This document shows, in pieces, positions 63,621 to 64,000 of a stretch of 64,000 nucleotides of DNA. The notes beneath the pieces were generated by a model. It was not told the DNA's origin, did no database searches, and saw only the letters and a program-made list of their open reading frames with translations. Origin of the DNA: Gerris lacustris (taxonomy: Eukaryota > Arthropoda > Insecta > Hemiptera > Gerridae); the NCBI GenBank assembly GCA_951217055.1, contig OX578282.1:56551311-56615310 (forward strand), given 5' to 3'. The number at the start of each line of letters is the position of its first letter. Positions within the stretch are counted from its first letter, which is position 1. The position numbers were made by a program, and so were the translations under genes.

Positions 63621-64000
63621 CAGAAGAATATGATTCTACTGGTTCTATTAAAGGATTACATTTTAAGACGATATTATTTAAACAATTTTAATTAAATTTC
63701 ATATACACATACCTACATACTATTCTTTTTTTACAAGTAAATAAAATAAAAGATAATCAGATTTTATATATAATAATAAATAACTTCCTTTTTGTTTTAA
63801 TACCAGGTTAAAGACGTCAGTTAAGTTGGATTTATCAGAAAAAGTATTGAGTTGGCACGAAACTAAAATTTAAAATAATGAGCAAGGAATAATGACTAGA
63901 TAATTCACTATAATAATATTCTCTATTAATCAATTTAATAAGAACTCGGTAATAATAGAATTGAAGAAAAAATATCTAAAGTTGGAAGGAGAGTGGGTTG

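Overview
This is a gene-poor, strongly AT-rich eukaryotic window. I find no operons, prokaryotic genes or CRISPR arrays, and no viral genes. The only gene I can build with confidence is a complete six-exon, intron-containing gene on the minus strand at the left end (coding part 13429 down to 1111). It encodes a 281-residue SPRY-domain/SOCS-box protein of the SPSB1/SPSB4/Drosophila gustavus (gus) family. The MGQKIS start and near gus-like length point to a metazoan, most likely an arthropod. The AT-richness, the long (TA)n tracts and the dense small DNA transposons would suit a copepod such as a salmon louse, but the species is a guess.

Layout. 1-1110 is the 3' flank or 3' UTR of gus. 1111-13598 is gus: coding exons at 13411-13429, 6872-7068, 4719-4904, 3016-3160, 2475-2633 and 1111-1250, all with GT-AG introns, plus a probable 5' UTR stretch to 13598. 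Its introns hold two miniature inverted-repeat elements (MITEs) in intron 3, a tRNA-like SINE in intron 5, and four inverted-repeat elements in intron 1. Intron 1 also carries six copies of a palindromic E-box 26 bp apart, just inside its donor.

13.6-64 kb contains no gene I can prove. It is a mosaic of AT-rich DNA, (TA)n microsatellites (near 20.0, 21.1, 22.0, 40.5, 57.2, 58.3 and 63.0 kb), MITEs and fold-back elements (near 15.0, 17.2, 17.8, 19.3, 20.2-20.7, 23.8-24.3, 28.7, 39.3, 46.7 and 61.4 kb), a dispersed repeat family (23, 37 and 41 kb), and three larger tandem arrays: 174-bp units at 26.1-26.8 kb, about 60-bp alternating units at 45.4-46.0 kb, and 30-bp units with a 745-bp higher-order repeat at 54.0-55.9 kb. 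Islands of more balanced base composition at 27.8-28.3, 29.1-30.8, 43.5-43.9, 46.3-46.7 and 48.7-50.4 kb are the best places to look for upstream gus exons, promoters or decayed coding DNA.

I did not find a convincing new multi-gene system. The most unusual items are the intronic E-box array, the fold-back element with 161-bp identical arms beside a (TA)n tract, the 19-bp perfect hairpin near a small CxxC reading frame at 46.3-46.7 kb, and the higher-order 30-bp minisatellite that is open on both strands.
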